NCBI GenBank assembly: GCA_019321725.1
Contig: CM033109.1
Span: forward strand, 18,135,993-18,199,992
Length of the DNA stretch: 64,000 nt
From: Paulownia fortunei
Taxonomy: Eukaryota; Streptophyta; Magnoliopsida; Lamiales; Paulowniaceae
Reading direction: 5' to 3'
Shown: positions 33,440 through 45,156 of the stretch, in pieces
How positions within the stretch are numbered: the stretch's first letter is position 1
Layout of the letters: every line of letters begins with the position of its first letter
Translations under genes and position numbers: made by a program
Notes under the pieces: generated by a model
Database searches by the model: none
What the model saw: the letters and a program-made list of their open reading frames with translations, nothing else
Told to the model about the DNA's origin: nothing

Positions 33440-34386
33440 GACTAAATGATTTATAAAAAGGATATTAAATGGTACATGATTTGATTATATTAGGCCTTTA
33501 ACACATCCTATCTTCCAAAGAGATTGGTCTTTTCACTTGCTATAAAGTGGACTTGAGGTAAGTTGAAGCTTTCATTCGCTGTATCACAAGAATCATATAA
33601 TGTTGTTCATATTTTAATGTGATTGTTATTATTTGTCAAATGATGTAATGTTTGATGCATTTATGGTTCATGAAGCATGGCCGGGTAGACAAAGGACGTG
33701 GGAGGGACCAGCGGACCCACCAAATGGTGGCAAATACTTGAGGTTGAAAAATCGGTATAGGAAAGCCACAATGAATGAGATAGAATACGGCTAATACCTG
33801 AGGTTGAAAGACTAAGTATGAAAATCCCGTATTAGTTCTCTTATTCGCCAATCATTATGAACAGGTTCCGAAAACCACGGTCTATCGCTATTAGTTAGGT
33901 ACCACACTTCAAGGGCCCTAAATAATAATTTATGAATGAAAGTTATTAAATAGAATATTGCATTTAATGATTTATGAGATGTGCATATATGTTATTTGCT
34001 ATTGCATCAGTTTCATCTTACTGAGCCTTTAGCTCATTAGATTCATGTGATGCAGGTGGAAATGTATAGGTTTAGAGGTTGACTGAATCTCTAGAGCGAC
34101 CAGACAGAGATTTGTTCATATGCCATGCTTCGACCTATTTTGTAGTTTATTTTAAAAATTCTGTTTTGTTTTTAAATAAGCCGCTCTGCTATGGTTTTGT
34201 AAACAGATGTACTCAGTTTTGATATATGTATATGGTGTGTTCAAAACGATTTAATTTCTTTCTCTTATAGCTAAAAATGGGAACTTTTATTAAAAACCAT
34301 AACTCTAGTAATGATGAAAAATTAACATTTCTTGACTTAATTGTATCAGCTTGTTTAGGTTCTGCAGTTAGGTTAAGGGTATTACA
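33440..34386 (+). repeat. Probable chromoviral gypsy LTR (3' part)
   Basis: The stretch holds CATCTTACTGAGCCTTTAGC followed by TCATT and ATGTGATGCAGGTGG. The form 'TTACTGAGC..TTAGCTCA' is typical of chromoviral (Del/Tekay) LTRs and is shared with the two solo LTRs described below. It ends GGGTATTACA at 34386, an LTR-type end. A short internal repeat (ACTTGAGGTTGAAA, CCTGAGGTTGAAAG) lies at 33737-33810. The left end is uncertain. Confidence 0.5.
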
Positions 34387-34387
34387 G

Positions 34388-34881
34388 AAATACATCAAAG
34401 TGTATGATGTCGTGCACAAGACTTCCGTGGTGCCTCAAATCTAAGGACTAATTAATGCACTATCATAGCTAGAAAATTCTCATTCGACAAACAACGTTTC
34501 CAACTGAGAAATTTTCATGGGCCGTTTGGCGTACTTGTTCCTAACAAGCACCAACACACATGCATTAGCATCTCTATGTTGATGCCTATGGAATGAGACA
34601 CCCCTTTTTCGAGCATGCATTGTGTGTGCGAGTTTATCGGGCTTATCGCTGTCTCATCTCAATGAACCCGACTCAGAACAAGTTTAAGATTAAAGCCATC
34701 GATGCATGTTCCATGATCACCATCATATGCCCGACCATGCCCCATAGCTATTTATGATCTAAAAACTTTATCTAATTGACACAAAAAATTAAAAATAAAG
34801 AAAATACTATTTTATTTAATAAATAATATGAATAAGATTATTCTACAATAGTATAATTGCTCGTCAAACACTACTCTAACA
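34388..34881 (-). repeat. Minus-strand copia LTR fragment
   Basis: It matches 44640-45151 in order: TCGTGCACAAGACTTCCGTG-like start, CGTACTTGTTCCTAACAAGC, GAGCATGCATTGTGTGTGCG, ATGATCACCATCATATGCCC, TTTATCTAATTG and the terminus ACTACTCTAACA at 34881. The inner part is missing, and it abuts the chromoviral LTR end on the left. Confidence 0.75.
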
Positions 34882-34889
34882 AACTCGTT

Positions 34890-35215
34890 AGGTGCAGAAC
34901 TATAATTAGAATGAGGGATTGATAAGGGAGGCCGTAAATCTAGCCAGTGAAAAAGTGATTCCTAGCTTACTTGCGGATGGAAGTATATAAGAGCTAACTC
35001 CGAACAGGATATGGTCGAAAAGTACGAAGACAGAGCTTTAAGGTGGGAGACCTGGTTTTCAGATAGTTGATGCTCTAAAGCCTACTGTAAACCTGGAAGC
35101 AAACTGGGAGGGACCTTACAAGATCATGAAAGTCTTAGCAGGTGGAGCGTACGAATTGGAAGATGTGGAAAGGTGAAAGCAACCCCGACCTTGGAACATC
35201 TTCCACCTAAAAATG
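34890..35215 (+). pseudogene. Gypsy (Tat-lineage) integrase C-terminal relic
   Basis: The plus strand reads RMEVYKS, then FKVGDLVFR, and after one stop KPTVNLEANWEGPYKIMKVL, AGGAYELEDVE and PWNIFHLKMFF. VGDLV, NWEGPYKI, GAYELED and PWN-x-x-HLK are the ordered marks of the integrase C-terminal domain in Tat-type gypsy elements. Nothing upstream of this domain remains, because a copia LTR fragment abuts it at 34881. Confidence 0.8.
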
Positions 35216-35239
35216 TTTTTTACTTTAATTTCATTATTT

Positions 35240-35937
35240 AGCTTATAGTAGCTTGATCTATATTTAGATTTATATTTCCTAATGTCATTTTCCTTTTATT
35301 ACTTTTGTGAATAAAATGAAGGTCAATGTTACTGACCTCCTCATGAGTTGTCTCCTTTATATCGAGTTCTATTTCTTTTTCAGTCTCTTGAGTCACTCGA
35401 GCTAACGTTGTGGTCTTCTCTTTTCCCTTGATTGATGGTTGAAGGACTTCTTCATATCAAAGTTCCTTGATGAAGTATTCAACTAGTCCATCTACTTCTG
35501 TCCTCTTCTCTACTTCAGTAACCTTCTCTACTATGTAAGATTTCTTTGCTGCATAACTCTCTTAATGTGTGAGTGTCATCTACTACATGACTCTCCTCAG
35601 TTGTGTGGGTTTCCTCCATTGAAGATTAGTGACCTCTTGGTTCTTATTCTATTGGAGTTAATTATTCTACAGTGGTGCCATTTTGTTGTGTTAGTTGATG
35701 GAAAGATGATGTCATGTATTGATTCATCTTCTCTAGTGTATTATGTCTGTGTTTCCTACAAAATATTAGCAATAATATTTTTAATAATAGGTGAGACATT
35801 GACCTCAGTGACCTCTTTTGGTTCCCTTTGAGTGGTTTCTTCATTCATCTCTATGTCAGTATGAATCGCCTGATTTGCAGTTATATCTATGGCAGTGGTC
35901 TCTTCAGTGCTTTTCTGCATGGGTTTCTGTTAGGTTT
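35240..35937 (-). pseudogene. Unrecognised acidic, T/E-rich reading frame
   Basis: One minus-strand frame stays readable with few stops: KSTEETTAIDITANQAIHTD, then EETTQREPKEVTEVNV. Further down come VEKVTEVEKRTEVDGLVEYF and TLARVTQETEKEIELDIKET. The V-T-E-V/E-T-T repeats suggest a low-complexity or coiled protein tail, but I know no family. The conclusion that it was once coding rests on frame consistency only. It sits between a gypsy integrase tail and the GRF relic. Confidence 0.3.
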
Positions 35938-35940
35938 GCG

Positions 35941-36160
35941 CGGTCCAAGAATGTGTTATTGTCAATCTAACTTCCTATGGGAATTAGATTTCCAATCCAA
36001 TTTCTTAATAGGCTTCCAATATGCCCACACATAAATATTTTTGGACTTACTGAGAAGGATTAATGAAATGGAGGATGAGAACAGAAAGTTGAAATCTAGG
36101 AACCAATAATTGCTTAAATTAGTAGTTGTGATGCCTTTGGTTTTCTTTCCTTTTTGTTGG
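35941..36160 (+). pseudogene. GRF-type zinc-finger/coiled-coil gene relic
   Basis: The plus strand reads RGPRMCYCQSN, the C-x-C start of a GRF-like finger. In a shifted frame it gives NRLPICPH, a possible second half. It then continues IFLDLLRRINEMEDENRKLK, a heptad coiled coil, and VVVMPLVFFPFCWI, a hydrophobic possible membrane helix. Finger, coiled coil and helix is a layout I associate with plant GRF proteins. Two stops and a shift break it. It faces the minus-strand MULE transposase with about 0.66 kb between their ends. Confidence 0.45.
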
Positions 36161-36822
36161 ATATGCAAAGTTTTTAATGTGAAGGGCATTGAAGGTCCAA
36201 CTTTGAAGATAATTCCATGATGTAGTGTAGGTTGTGGTATTTTGTATGGATATTAGTATAGTAACATGATGTAATGTTGTATCTCTATTTTTTGTTGAAG
36301 GGGGATGTATGTAGTTGTAATGGAGTAGTGATTGACAATGTTAAGTATTAACCTGTGAATGCCATACATTATATCTTGTAGAAGGATTTATTTTTAATTT
36401 TGCATTATACCTTTTGAGTACAATGCATGATATGCATTCATAGCAAAAAAATGTATTGGAAAATAGAATGGCACTCATTGCAAAAAAAGCAAGGACGGAC
36501 CCTACATTGCCATTCAAAAACAACCTTGCAGGATTGATTAAAAAAGAATGTATTGCAAGATGAATAAACTCATTGCAAAAAAAAAAAAAAGTATAAAACC
36601 TGTATTGGAATTAATTTTATTTTTTTTGCATTGATTCAAAACAGAATTCATTGACACATTCAAAAAACAACATCCAAAACAGATTGTTCACCATTCATTT
36701 GCCATCACATAACTTATCAAAAAGACAAGTACTACTTCACATTTCTAGCTTGTTCATCAAAGAGACAAAACTACTTCACATCACTTTACTTTGCCAAAAA
36801 ATTTCATAGTACCACGCATATA
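36161..36822. other. Spacer between convergent GRF and MULE genes
   Basis: AT-rich, with repeated CATTGCAAAAAAA words (about 36475-36590) and an A-run. No gene was seen. It would contain the 3' ends of both convergent genes. Confidence 0.4.
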
Positions 36823-39800
36823 CTACTTGACATTTCTATCAGCCTTTTTGGCTCTCCTACTACTTTGACTTGGTTGAGACAAAGTTGAAGTCATGTTTGA
36901 AATGTCCAAGTACTTTTTCCCCCCTTCCACTATAATTTGCTTAACTTTAGAAGACTAAGTGCTGATGCTTCTAAATGTAGATCATGGACTAAAATGTCCA
37001 CCAGTGATTGGTGGAGGTGCCCTGATATGAAGCCTTGGTGCAAGTGGGGCTATTTGTGGCATATTTGGCATCAGAGTGCTTTTTGACATCTGCAATTGTT
37101 GGTACATGGAAGGACCTAACAATTGTAGCATTGCAACCTATTGAAATGAACATGATGCTTGACTTAAATTTATTTCCAATTCGACAGGTTCATTCTCCAA
37201 TCTAGATTGTCCAGATGGTGGTAAAATTGGTGGCCTTACTGGAGGTTAAGGAGGTGGAGGTTGGCTTGTAGAAGCTACAGCAGGGGCCGGTCGCTGGCCT
37301 TGGAGATCAGAATGGTCTTGTGTGGCCATTTTCCACCTGCAAGAAACAAAAATAACATTCAAGTACTTGCTTTAAATCCATAGCAGTGTATATTAACATC
37401 TAAACTTACATTTTTCCATTGTGACCACTTGATGCAGCAGACTATTTAGAAGCAATACTTTTCTTTCTCACCTACAAACACACAAATTTATATTTAGAAT
37501 GTGTAATATATCAAATTACAAGCAAATTTTAAAAATAAAAACAACAACTTACCATCAGTTTTTTTTTTCTTGCCTGGTTTAAGGAATTTGGTTCACCAAA
37601 CACCTCTATCATTGTGGTATCCATCCGCAGTGTGACATTATCCAGATTGGCATTGGCTGCTTCACTTCTAAGTAAGGTATTAGCTATTTCACTTCCATCT
37701 TTCCATGGATAAGTTGCAGCATTACGTCCAGGGGTTCCACAAGTCCTACACTTAATAGAGTATTTTTATCATTTCAGCTTCAGTGTAGCATTTTCTTTGT
37801 TTCTCTTCTTTTGCTTTACATTTGGCTCATCAGACTCCCTTCTTCTTACCTAAAAACGTATGGTTACACCTCTTCTAAAATTAGGAGATAATGGAAGAAT
37901 GTACATTATCTCACCCCAAAGTTGCTTACAAGTAATAGGCATGATTGCAGGTGTATATACATGTTTGTAAGTGTCTACAGTGTAAAATCTATGAACATAG
38001 TACTCTGACAATTCATTCTGATTGTAAATAGCATTGATGGCATGTTTGTAAGGAATGCCCCCTCAACCCCCACATCCTATATGTACAACTAAACTTCTCC
38101 TAGTCCATAGAGTATTGAGTACCATCAAAATAGAAAATCTATTACGCCTATAATCTGCCTTGATAGGGATACAATCAACCAACTTGTTTATATGTTTGTC
38201 AAAGATTTTTCTTATTTTTTGACACAAATTTCCTTTCCATTTAGCCTCAGCCCTATCTCTATTTTCTTGAAGCCTTTTCATCATACATTCCCTAATCCAC
38301 TCTAGCATTATGGTGATTGGCTTCTCTCTGACATCTAAAATGTTACTATTAAAAGTTTCACACACATTATTTAATTGCATGTAACACTTAGGACCCTCAC
38401 TGAAATGAGACATAGACTAACGGGCTAGAGGCTTGTCATTGAACCAATCTGCTACATTTTAATCCAAGGCCCTCATCTCTCTTATTCTTACTTTAAACTC
38501 ATCTACTGTAGTAACCTCGGCTATCCTCCACAATATATTTTTAAAGGCTAAACCCTTGTACTCAACATTCTTAATTAATGTATTCTTTAATGCATCAAAA
38601 CAAACATAAAACTTGTTGAAGCTATCTCTCCATTCTGCTCATCAGTACCCAAAATGATAGTGAACCTTGAGTTGGTTTTTCTAAGTTTTTTAGCATAGTC
38701 ACATAGTTTTGAGTATTGGATGTTAGGATTGCTCTCAATCATTGACAAGTCTTAACGTTTTTCTCTATAGGCTTAACCTTTGACACATGACACCTAATAT
38801 CATTAATCACATCAACCCTAAAGCCCTTGACATTCTTTTTTGGATTTGATTAGAATTTTTGAATATACTTTTCACTCAACCAATTTGTTTTGACATTTTT
38901 CACAAGAAAGGTTAGTGGGCATGAATTTTTTATGTTATACTCTCTAATTTGGAGTGCCAACTCATCCTTTTATTTTCAAAGTGTTGATCCTCCAATCACA
39001 ATCCTCCTCTGCATATCTCACGTACACTCTGATTTTATCATTTTTTTATGAATTTCAAAGTTCTTTTTGTTCTTATTGTATGGATTGAATGGCCTTCCTA
39101 AAGTCTTGCTTAGTACCTAATATCATACCTTCTCAAAATGTGGGTCAAATATCAAAACAGGATTGAAAACTGGGTGCTTAATCTCCTTTCCATCTTCATC
39201 AGACACCTTATACTCATCAAAAGTCAATGTTATTATCAACCAAATCCTCCTCACCACTCTCACTAGACTCACTTGATTTATTACCTATGTTCTCTGTATC
39301 ACCTCCAATTCCTCCCTCCTCTTGATTTATATTTTTTTGAAATAATTCATCATCATCAATAATCTTATTCCCCATATCACAATCACTATTAAATAATGAA
39401 TCATTATTAATCTAGTCTTAATTGTCATCATTTTGTACCCTTGCATTTCCCTCCCTATCTCACATTCCCATTATTGCCCCTTACCAACATCACCCTCTAC
39501 CACAGACCCCAAATTGACCTCAACACTATCTCCCTTACTATCAACCTCATTATCAGGTTTAGTGTCATCTCTCTTACTATCATCCTCCCTATCAGATAGT
39601 CTCATCTTTCTTTGGTATGTTTTCAATATTTTTTCATTCAATTTATCCCAAAAGAATCTTGTTGACTAGGCATTAATGGGGTATCATTCTTATGCTCTAT
39701 GCAAACATGCATTTCCCTATAGAGAACATGTTTATTTGACTAATAATTAACAACATTATCATCAGTTAAAAGCTTAAAGCCTGTATTAATAATAATGTAG

Positions 39801-40221
39801 AATCTTCTACTATCTTCTAAACCTAGTTTATCATTGAACTCTTGTATATGGGCATATGACATTATCCTTGCCCCTACCCAGTCATACACTTTTTTGTTAT
39901 CCTCACCTATATATATTCCGCCACAGGTAATGTACGAAACACCCCTTCCATAACGCATCACCAAAGTGATAGAATACTTTTTAGATTTGTGGGACAGTGA
40001 GATAATCACTTTATCTAAATAGTTATGGTCCACATCCTTTCAAAATATTGGGGATTTTCCTAAGAATGGACTAAACAACAAAAATGCTAGATTCCCAAAA
40101 TGTATCAGGCATTATTTCACAATTATGAAACTAAACATTTCAAATATTTCTTCAAAAAAGCAAGAAAAACTTACGGTGTAGTACCCAAACCCAAATGTCT
40201 ACTACTATAAACAAATACCAT
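36823..40221 (-). pseudogene. mudrA-like MULE transposase with deleted catalytic core
   Basis: Several exons read on the minus strand. The N-terminal piece (39740-40036) contains GGIYIGEDNKKVYDWVGARI and TGFKLLTDDNVV, a PB1-like N-terminus of plant MULE proteins. Then a decayed DNA-binding region (about 38660-39230) is seen. Next come KNILWRIAEVTTVDEF and REMRALD, SHFSEGPKCYMQLNNVCETF, REKPITIMLEWIRECMMKRL and CIPIKAD. A SWIM-finger-type HAINAIYNQNELSEYYVH and YKHVYTPAIMPI follow at about 37925-38050. A possible second zinc knuckle (CRTCGTPGRN) near 37735 and a proline-rich tail end at 36823. GT/AG-type exon borders are visible near 37550, 37400 and 40174. The DDE core is missing (see findings). 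Confidence 0.8.
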
Positions 40222-40334
40222 TGTGCTATGAAAACTCTATGGCCTAGGGTTCGTCCATTTGATAAGGTTTGATTATGATTTTTTGGTTTAAGAAAAATTG
40301 AGAGTTTATGGATATTTGAGAGTGTTTAGGGTTT

Positions 40335-40744
40335 GGTAAGGGATTTTGATTATTTTTTGCAGAGAATAAGACAGAATGGGTGTTTGGATGTTAGTCTTAG
40401 GGTTTTTACTCCAAAAACTATGCCACATAGCTTTTTTTTTTTCTAACATGGTTGGTGAGTTGTGCAATTTAATCCATGTCAGCTTTAATTCATTTCTACA
40501 TCGACACCACATGTGTTGGGTTCCATATACCTTGGAAAAAATTATTGGAATTCAAAAAACCCCTAAATTTTTTGTGTCACGTGCGATGCATGTGACTTTT
40601 TCCAGTCAAATAGGAAATTCTCAGTCAATTTAGGACTCAATCCGAGAGTAAATAAAAGGTACAAAACTAAATCAAAGTTTAAAATTACATCAGGATTTTT
40701 TTCACTACCCCCTTGGTTACGAGATCAATTTTGCAATTTTACCT
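40335..40744. repeat. MULE-type terminal region, copy 2
   Basis: About 410 bases align with 26640-27022 (shared GTTAGTCTTAGGGTTTT, CATGTCAGCTTTAATTCATT and AAATTTTTTGTGTCACGTG). It lies just outside the 5' exon of the transposase and would hold its promoter. The length fits the long terminal inverted repeats of classic MULEs. Confidence 0.65.
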
Positions 40745-40846
40745 ATCTTGAACTGAAAAGTTATACTCTGCGTTCAGTGAATATAAACAAAAAGATATAC
40801 CCTGCATCAAATGGGATTGAACTTAATGTCAAAAATACCTTATATT

Positions 40847-41153
40847 TGTTGTGTTCGCTATAATCATAGGGGCATGGACAATGGAAAATTAAAATTTTAT
40901 CAAACATAAATTTATCAAATAAATTTATCCCCTCGATTCGAAAGCGATTCTAACAATCGCGGTTATTCAAGTGAATATATATAAAATAAATATATTAATT
41001 CAAATTGTACCTTTCATGCACTCTAGTTGTTGTAGGGAATAACGTAATCAATTGCTTATCAGAACTCTTAGAACTCATAGGGACCCAAGTGTCTCCCTTT
41101 TATCGAGTCCATAATATGAAAAATAACACCAGTTAAAAGGATTCGCTAGTATC
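40847..41153 (-). repeat. Copia-M 3' LTR remnant (307 bp)
   Basis: It matches the end of the full LTR at 42869-43162 from TTGTGTTCGCTATAATC through ATATGAAAAATAA to GGATTCGCTAGTATC, with clear divergence. The inner end coincides with one arm of an inverted repeat in the intact copy. Confidence 0.85.
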
Positions 41154-41301
41154 TCAGTAGAACCGAAGGAGGTGTGGCGTCGAGGACATATGCTGTCTTC
41201 TCAGATTGAAGAACTATCTTAAGGTTTCTTAGCTAATCGATAAAATTAGGTTCAATTAATTTGTTTTGTTTAAGGATTGTCGCAAGTGGATTTTTTGCCA
41301 T
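41154..41301 (-). pseudogene. Copia-M gag N-terminal fragment
   Basis: From an ATG at 41301 the minus strand reads MAKNPLATILKQNKLIEPNF, one stop where W is expected, then LRNLKIVLQSEKTAYVLDAT. This is the start of gag in a large branch of plant copia elements. The fragment ends after 49 codons, where LTR sequence begins. Confidence 0.85.
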
Positions 41302-42855
41302 TTTAGTAGAAAAATCTACAAAACATGCACGAAGCAAAAAATGAGTAAACTATGGAAAAAACATATTCATTTAATATAAGGTCTTTAATACTAAATGTCT
41401 CTCATTATTTTCTTCGAATTCCATCTCCCCTAATGGAATTTCAAGAAATCGAATTTCCCAATGGGCTTGAGGTCCAACAAAAATATTTCACACCCCAATT
41501 TTATGAACTCATTAAATATTTCTATCGGCAGTTAACTCTTTGACGATTGTATCACTATACAATCCTAAAGTTTGTTTTGCCTCACCTCTTTTCATATGCC
41601 CCAATTTTATGAACCCATATGGTACTAAGTGTCAAACAATACACATCAAACGTTTGTGTAGATAGAGCATCAAGATGTCCCACGACTCATGGCTAACATA
41701 ATGATGATTCCATCCCATGAGCATCTCACTGCTTGGTAGAGATCACAACTTTCCAATACAAGACAACTCCACGATTCATGGCTAGTGATCAAGTATGGTA
41801 GCGGTTGTTATGTCTCTACCTTTGATGGTAGACATGGAACGATAGGTCTTACCTAACTTGTCCATTTTTATTTGAAATCGAATTTTCTAAAAAATTCTTT
41901 TACTTAATTTTCTTAAATTAAGTGGGGTTTAATTTTATCTAAAACTTTATCATAATTTAAATTAGGTTGGTTATTTAATGCATGACATCATAATATTATT
42001 GTGCAAGCATAGAAGTAATAAATAAAATCCTAAACATGAGTCTAATACATACTTAAATAATTGGATGATTATAAACCAGTCCTATGCGGTCTATTTGAGC
42101 CAAAAATGGACATAAGGTCAGTTTAAGAGTAATAAAATAGAATAAAACCTATTCTATTACATAATTGTATGCCATACAAACATGGACCTTCTTTGGAACC
42201 TCTTTCTTGATACTCCTTTATCTTCCAAAGAAAAAGAAAAATCTCGCCAACTATTCTACTCTCTTTACAGAAAATTAAATAATTTACATAGATAGAATAA
42301 AAGGCTCGTAAGCCTCATTTTAAAATTCAAAAATATTAAATAAAATCAATTACATTGGTCCAATAGTTTATGATCATCCTATACATGATCATAATTAACA
42401 TCACATGCAATAAAAAACATGTAACTTTATTAAGTGGTTAAATGCATTTTTTGACTTGGATAATTTTTAATTTGTTGAAAAATAATTTTTTAGAAATTAT
42501 TAAAATTAACATTTAATTTTAAAATTCAAGAAAATAAAAAAATGGACTTGGGAAAAATGACGTGACGAGTAGTACGAAGGCTGCCTATTGTGCACGCGTA
42601 GTGTGCCCAAAGCTAAGTGTAGCCGTCAGGTATCCCACACCTGATGCACGCGCAACCCATTTCTTCGCGTCCATTTTCTGATTTTAATATTTAAACAATT
42701 CAAATAAGCAATTAAAACAATTCCCAATTAAAAAAATTCCCAATTATCAATTGCTGAAATTATGCAAAATCAAATTTTACATACTAAACATGAATTTAAA
42801 AAATTTAAAAACATGCATATATAAATTTAAAATTCACTGAATAAGCGAAACCGTA
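41302..42855 (-). other. Copia-M untranslated leader
   Basis: The long leader between primer site and gag aligns in reverse with the leader of the plus-strand element (51113-52660). Shared text includes CCATTAGGG, GGACCTCAAGCC, the CATGAGTCGTGGGA-type segment and TCCATGTTGAC-like words. A GC-richer patch is at 42560-42670. The frame at 41352-41543 is a shadow. Confidence 0.7.
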
Positions 42856-42867
42856 GCTCTAATACCA
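42856..42867 (-). other. tRNA-Met primer-binding site of copia-M
   Basis: The minus strand reads TGGTATTAGAGC, one change from the standard TGGTATCAGAGC, directly after the LTR end. Confidence 0.85.
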
Positions 42868-42868
42868 C

Positions 42869-45151
42869 TATTGTGTTCGCTATAATCGCATGCGCATGCG
42901 TGGTGAAAAATTAAAATTTTATTAAACATAAATTTATTCCCTCGATTCATAAGCGATTCTAACGATCGCATTTATTCAAGTGAATATATATAAAACAAAT
43001 ATATTAATTTGGATTGTACGTTTTGTGCACTCCAGTTGTTATAAGGAATTAAGCAATCAATTGCTTATCAAAATTCTCAAAACTCGTAGGGATCTAAGTA
43101 TGTCCTCTCTATCAGACCCACAATATGAAAAATAATACCGATTAAAAGGATTCGCTAGTATCCTTTTAATCGTTTACTAATCTAGATTCGGAGTAAATTT
43201 TATCTTTTGATCCAATTGATGGATTAAGAACAAACTTTCAAGAACAATAAATATTGATTCTTTAAGTTTTTGAAACTTATATATAAAGAGAATATCAAGA
43301 AACTAGTTCTTTTTTAAAGAACAAGAAAATCAAGATTTAAAGAAAACATATTTTCTTTCTTTCTTTTCTTTTTTTTTTCTTGGAGAGAAAATGGAAGACT
43401 TAAAAAAATAATAGTTTTGCTAAGTAGTATGGTAATTTTCGGCCCTCCCTATAAATAGGGGTTGAAAATTTGTTCCTACTCCAACTCTTGGAAAATTTGT
43501 CAATTTTGAACTATTTCAAAGTTTGATTTTGAAAGGATTCTAAATCTTTCAATAACTCATCTTTTTCTCTCTCCAACATTTGTGGACTTGTTTGATACTA
43601 CATTAATCATCAAAATTGTCTACATACATTCTTGATATTAATTTGAACTTTTCAAATAATATAAAGATGGATATATATCAAATATATACCAAAAATATAT
43701 TTATATATAAAATAAATTCTAGTGGCCAATTTTTATAGGATAAAAATTGGTCACTTTATTTCTTTATTTATAAATATGTTAATTAAATAAATTATATTTA
43801 TTTAATTTATTCTTCTCATACTCTAGTGGGCTTTTAAAGTGATCCACATTAATTTTTGGGTTTGGACTTAAAAATCCATAAATCGATCCACTTGATTTAA
43901 TCCCAAATTAATCAATCCAACTGATTAATTATAATTTACTCCAATTGGGTTTCCTAATCAAATTAGATCCAATTAAATAATTTAATTACTTAATTGAATA
44001 ATTTAATTTAACTATTAAATTAAATAGAGCCCTTATTTAATTAATTAATCAATATTAATTAATTAATTTCCAACTATTGGATAAATTTCAAAATTAGAAA
44101 TGTTACTTTCCATAAAGATGTGTGACTCTTTTAGATTTATTACTAATTTAGTAGTGGGCTTGTAAGATTTGCAATTTATGAATAACAATTATTCCAATTA
44201 ATTAATCTGTTTGGAATTAACTCCTTAATTCCAAGAACCTTACTATCCATGAAAACACCTAACAAGTAATCATGACAAACTAGTCTTAAGTAAAATAACG
44301 TGTAAACCTATTTCAGTTGTGAGTACCGTACATGTACGATCCTTTTGATAGCTAATCTCTCGATTGAATGTAGGACATGGATTATAAGTTGAAACCCTAA
44401 ATGATTCAATAACTGTGATCCCATTTTAAGTTCAATGATTCTTGATGACTCATGATTCATCCTGCATTGGCCAAGGTTTTTGAATCACGAATTATGAAAA
44501 TATAGGAGATTCTGTTGTTTAATAAAATAGGTGTCGAATTCTAAGTTGGCCACTGACAAACCTCTATGCACACCAGTGTAATACTCAACATACCCTTTTT
44601 GTGACTGTCAAACAATCAGAAGATATATCAAAGTACTGCAGGATGTACAAAAGGTTACCATCGTGCCTCAAGTTCGAGAACTAGCCATGAACTATCGCAA
44701 CACAGAAATTCTTATTTCGATACGCCTCCTGCTAAGAATTTCTTGCGGGCCATGTTTGGTGTACTTGTTCCCTAACAAGCACCCACATACATGCACTTGT
44801 GTCTCTATTCTAATGTCAATGAAATATGGTATTCTCGTCTTACAAGCATGCATTGTATGTGCAAATCTTACGGAGCAATTTGAAGTCCTATCTCAAAATA
44901 CTATCAAATCAGAACTTATTCAAAAATAAAGCCTTAGATACATATTCTATGATCGCCATCATATGCGCGATCATGCCCCATAGCTAAATTTGGTTTAAGG
45001 ACTTTATCTAATGTACAGAAATAAAAGATGCAAAACATAGAAAGAGAAAATGCCTTTTTATTAATATAATTTCATATAAGATTATTTTTACAAAAGAAAA
45101 AGAGTATAATACAACCAATCTAATTGGGGCGCTGGGCATTCGACTCTAACA
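42869..45151 (-). repeat. Copia-M 5' LTR, complete (about 2.28 kb)
   Basis: It begins (minus strand) TGTTAGAGTCGAATGCCC and ends GCGAACACAATA. It shares an ordered set of segments with the LTRs at 48989, 56233, 23980 and, more distantly, 19491. It contains an 11-bp perfect inverted repeat (ATTAAAAGGAT, 43141-43151 and 43160-43170) with an 8-base loop. The frame at 44663-44929 is LTR sequence. Confidence 0.9.
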
Positions 45152-45156
45152 ATATT

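Larger units (their letters stand above)
36823..40744 (-). mobile_element. Mutator-like element (MULE), right end preserved
   Basis: The element holds the transposase pseudogene and, at its right edge, the terminal region shared with 26640-27022. The right tip lies near 40744, where the minus strand starts GTAAAATTGCAAAATTGATC. The GRF relic at 35941-36160 may belong to it, which would move the left end further left. No left terminal repeat or 9-bp target duplication was found, so the left limit given is only that of the transposase gene. Confidence 0.65.
40847..45151 (-). mobile_element. Copia-M: deletion-derived Ty1/copia element with target duplication ATATT
   Basis: Read on the minus strand: complete 5' LTR (45151 to 42869), tRNA-Met primer site, leader, the first 49 codons of gag, then directly the last 307 bases of the 3' LTR (41153 to 40847). 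The outer ends are TGTTAGAGTCG and GAACACAACA, a proper TG..CA pair. A perfect 5-bp target duplication ATATT flanks it at 40842-40846 and 45152-45156. The rest of gag, all of pol and most of the 3' LTR are gone. It belongs to the same family as the plus-strand element at 48989. Confidence 0.9.
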
